Below the pieces are notes generated by a model. The model made no database searches. It was not told the DNA's origin and saw nothing but the letters and a program-made list of their open reading frames with translations. Below, in pieces: positions 63,980 to 64,000 of a DNA stretch of 64,000 nucleotides; positions within the stretch are counted from its first letter, which is position 1, and each line of letters begins with the position of its first letter. The DNA lies in the NCBI RefSeq assembly GCF_900107275.1, contig NZ_FNPI01000002.1, positions 1 to 64,000 on the forward strand, written 5' to 3'. A program made the translations under genes and the position numbers. This DNA comes from Evansella caseinilytica. GTDB lineage: Bacteria > Bacillota > Bacilli > Bacillales > Salisediminibacteriaceae.

Positions 63980-64000
63980 ATAAAGTGTGAGTTCATAAAG

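Overview
The window is chromosomal DNA of an endospore-forming member of the Bacillaceae (Firmicutes). The genes are dense and carry typical AGGAGG-type ribosome binding sites with frequent TTG and GTG starts. Much of the order follows Bacillus subtilis: first the yhe-yha-hemZ-prsA-scoC-serC-hit-ecsABC and pbpF-hemEHY region, then, after a junction at about 43.5-45.4 kb, the spo0B-obgE-pheBA, safA-coxA, bofC, ruvAB-queA-tgt-yajC and spoVB-comN region. I cannot assign a species.

Layout. 0-0.8 kb: two small helical proteins of unknown function, the first cut by the window edge. 0.87-6.2 kb: four consecutive YheC/YheD-type ATP-grasp genes (spore-coat associated) on the minus strand. 6.3-11.7 kb: yheB, yheA, a Cof-type HAD phosphatase, hemZ and a hotdog thioesterase. 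12.1-21.2 kb: the YhaO/YhaN nuclease pair, a GbsR-type regulator, the secretion-stress system CssRS, the exoribonuclease YhaM and YhaL. 21.8-26.7 kb: the PrsA foldase, a 28-residue YjcZ-type microprotein, a YpmS-like protein, a DUF3267 protein, ScoC and YhaH. 27.0-33.2 kb: serC, hit, an MFS transporter and ecsABC. 33.4-39.1 kb: ccdA, a NERD-domain protein inside a gene-poor repetitive stretch, and the class A penicillin-binding protein PbpF. 40.0-43.4 kb: hemE-hemH-hemY. 43.9-49.2 kb: a soluble histidine kinase beside spo0B, then obgE, a small HTH regulator divergent from pheB, and pheA. 49.4-56.98 kb: safA, coxA, bofC, ruvAB, a DUF2905 protein, queA and tgt. 57.4-63.8 kb: yajC, a TIGR04086 membrane protein, an ArsB/NhaD transporter, a YetF-like (DUF421) protein, spoVB, a DUF368 protein and comN.

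The most unusual feature is a set of dispersed non-coding repeats with common ends. A ~40-bp A/T-rich palindrome occurs about a dozen times. A 250-400-bp element carries one such palindrome at one end and an inverted GTTCAAAAAG terminus at the other (four complete copies, one one-ended copy, several fragments). A third, 161-bp unit is present as three head-to-tail copies at 23.1-23.6 kb and singly or diverged elsewhere. All share a terminus close to TTATAGAGNNTGTTCAAAAAG. They lie almost only between genes, often touching a stop codon or supplying it. They look like MITE- or REP-type sequences mobilised by one machinery not present in this window, possibly also acting as transcript 3' ends.

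Functionally the window joins spore formation (YheC/D, YhaL, YjcZ-type, ScoC, Spo0B and a kinase, SafA/CoxA, BofC, SpoVB), protein export and its quality control (PrsA, CssRS, EcsABC, YajC), haem synthesis by the coproporphyrin route, DNA repair (YhaO/N, RuvAB) and RNA metabolism (YhaM, QueA, Tgt). No rRNA, tRNA, CRISPR array, prophage or transposase gene was seen.
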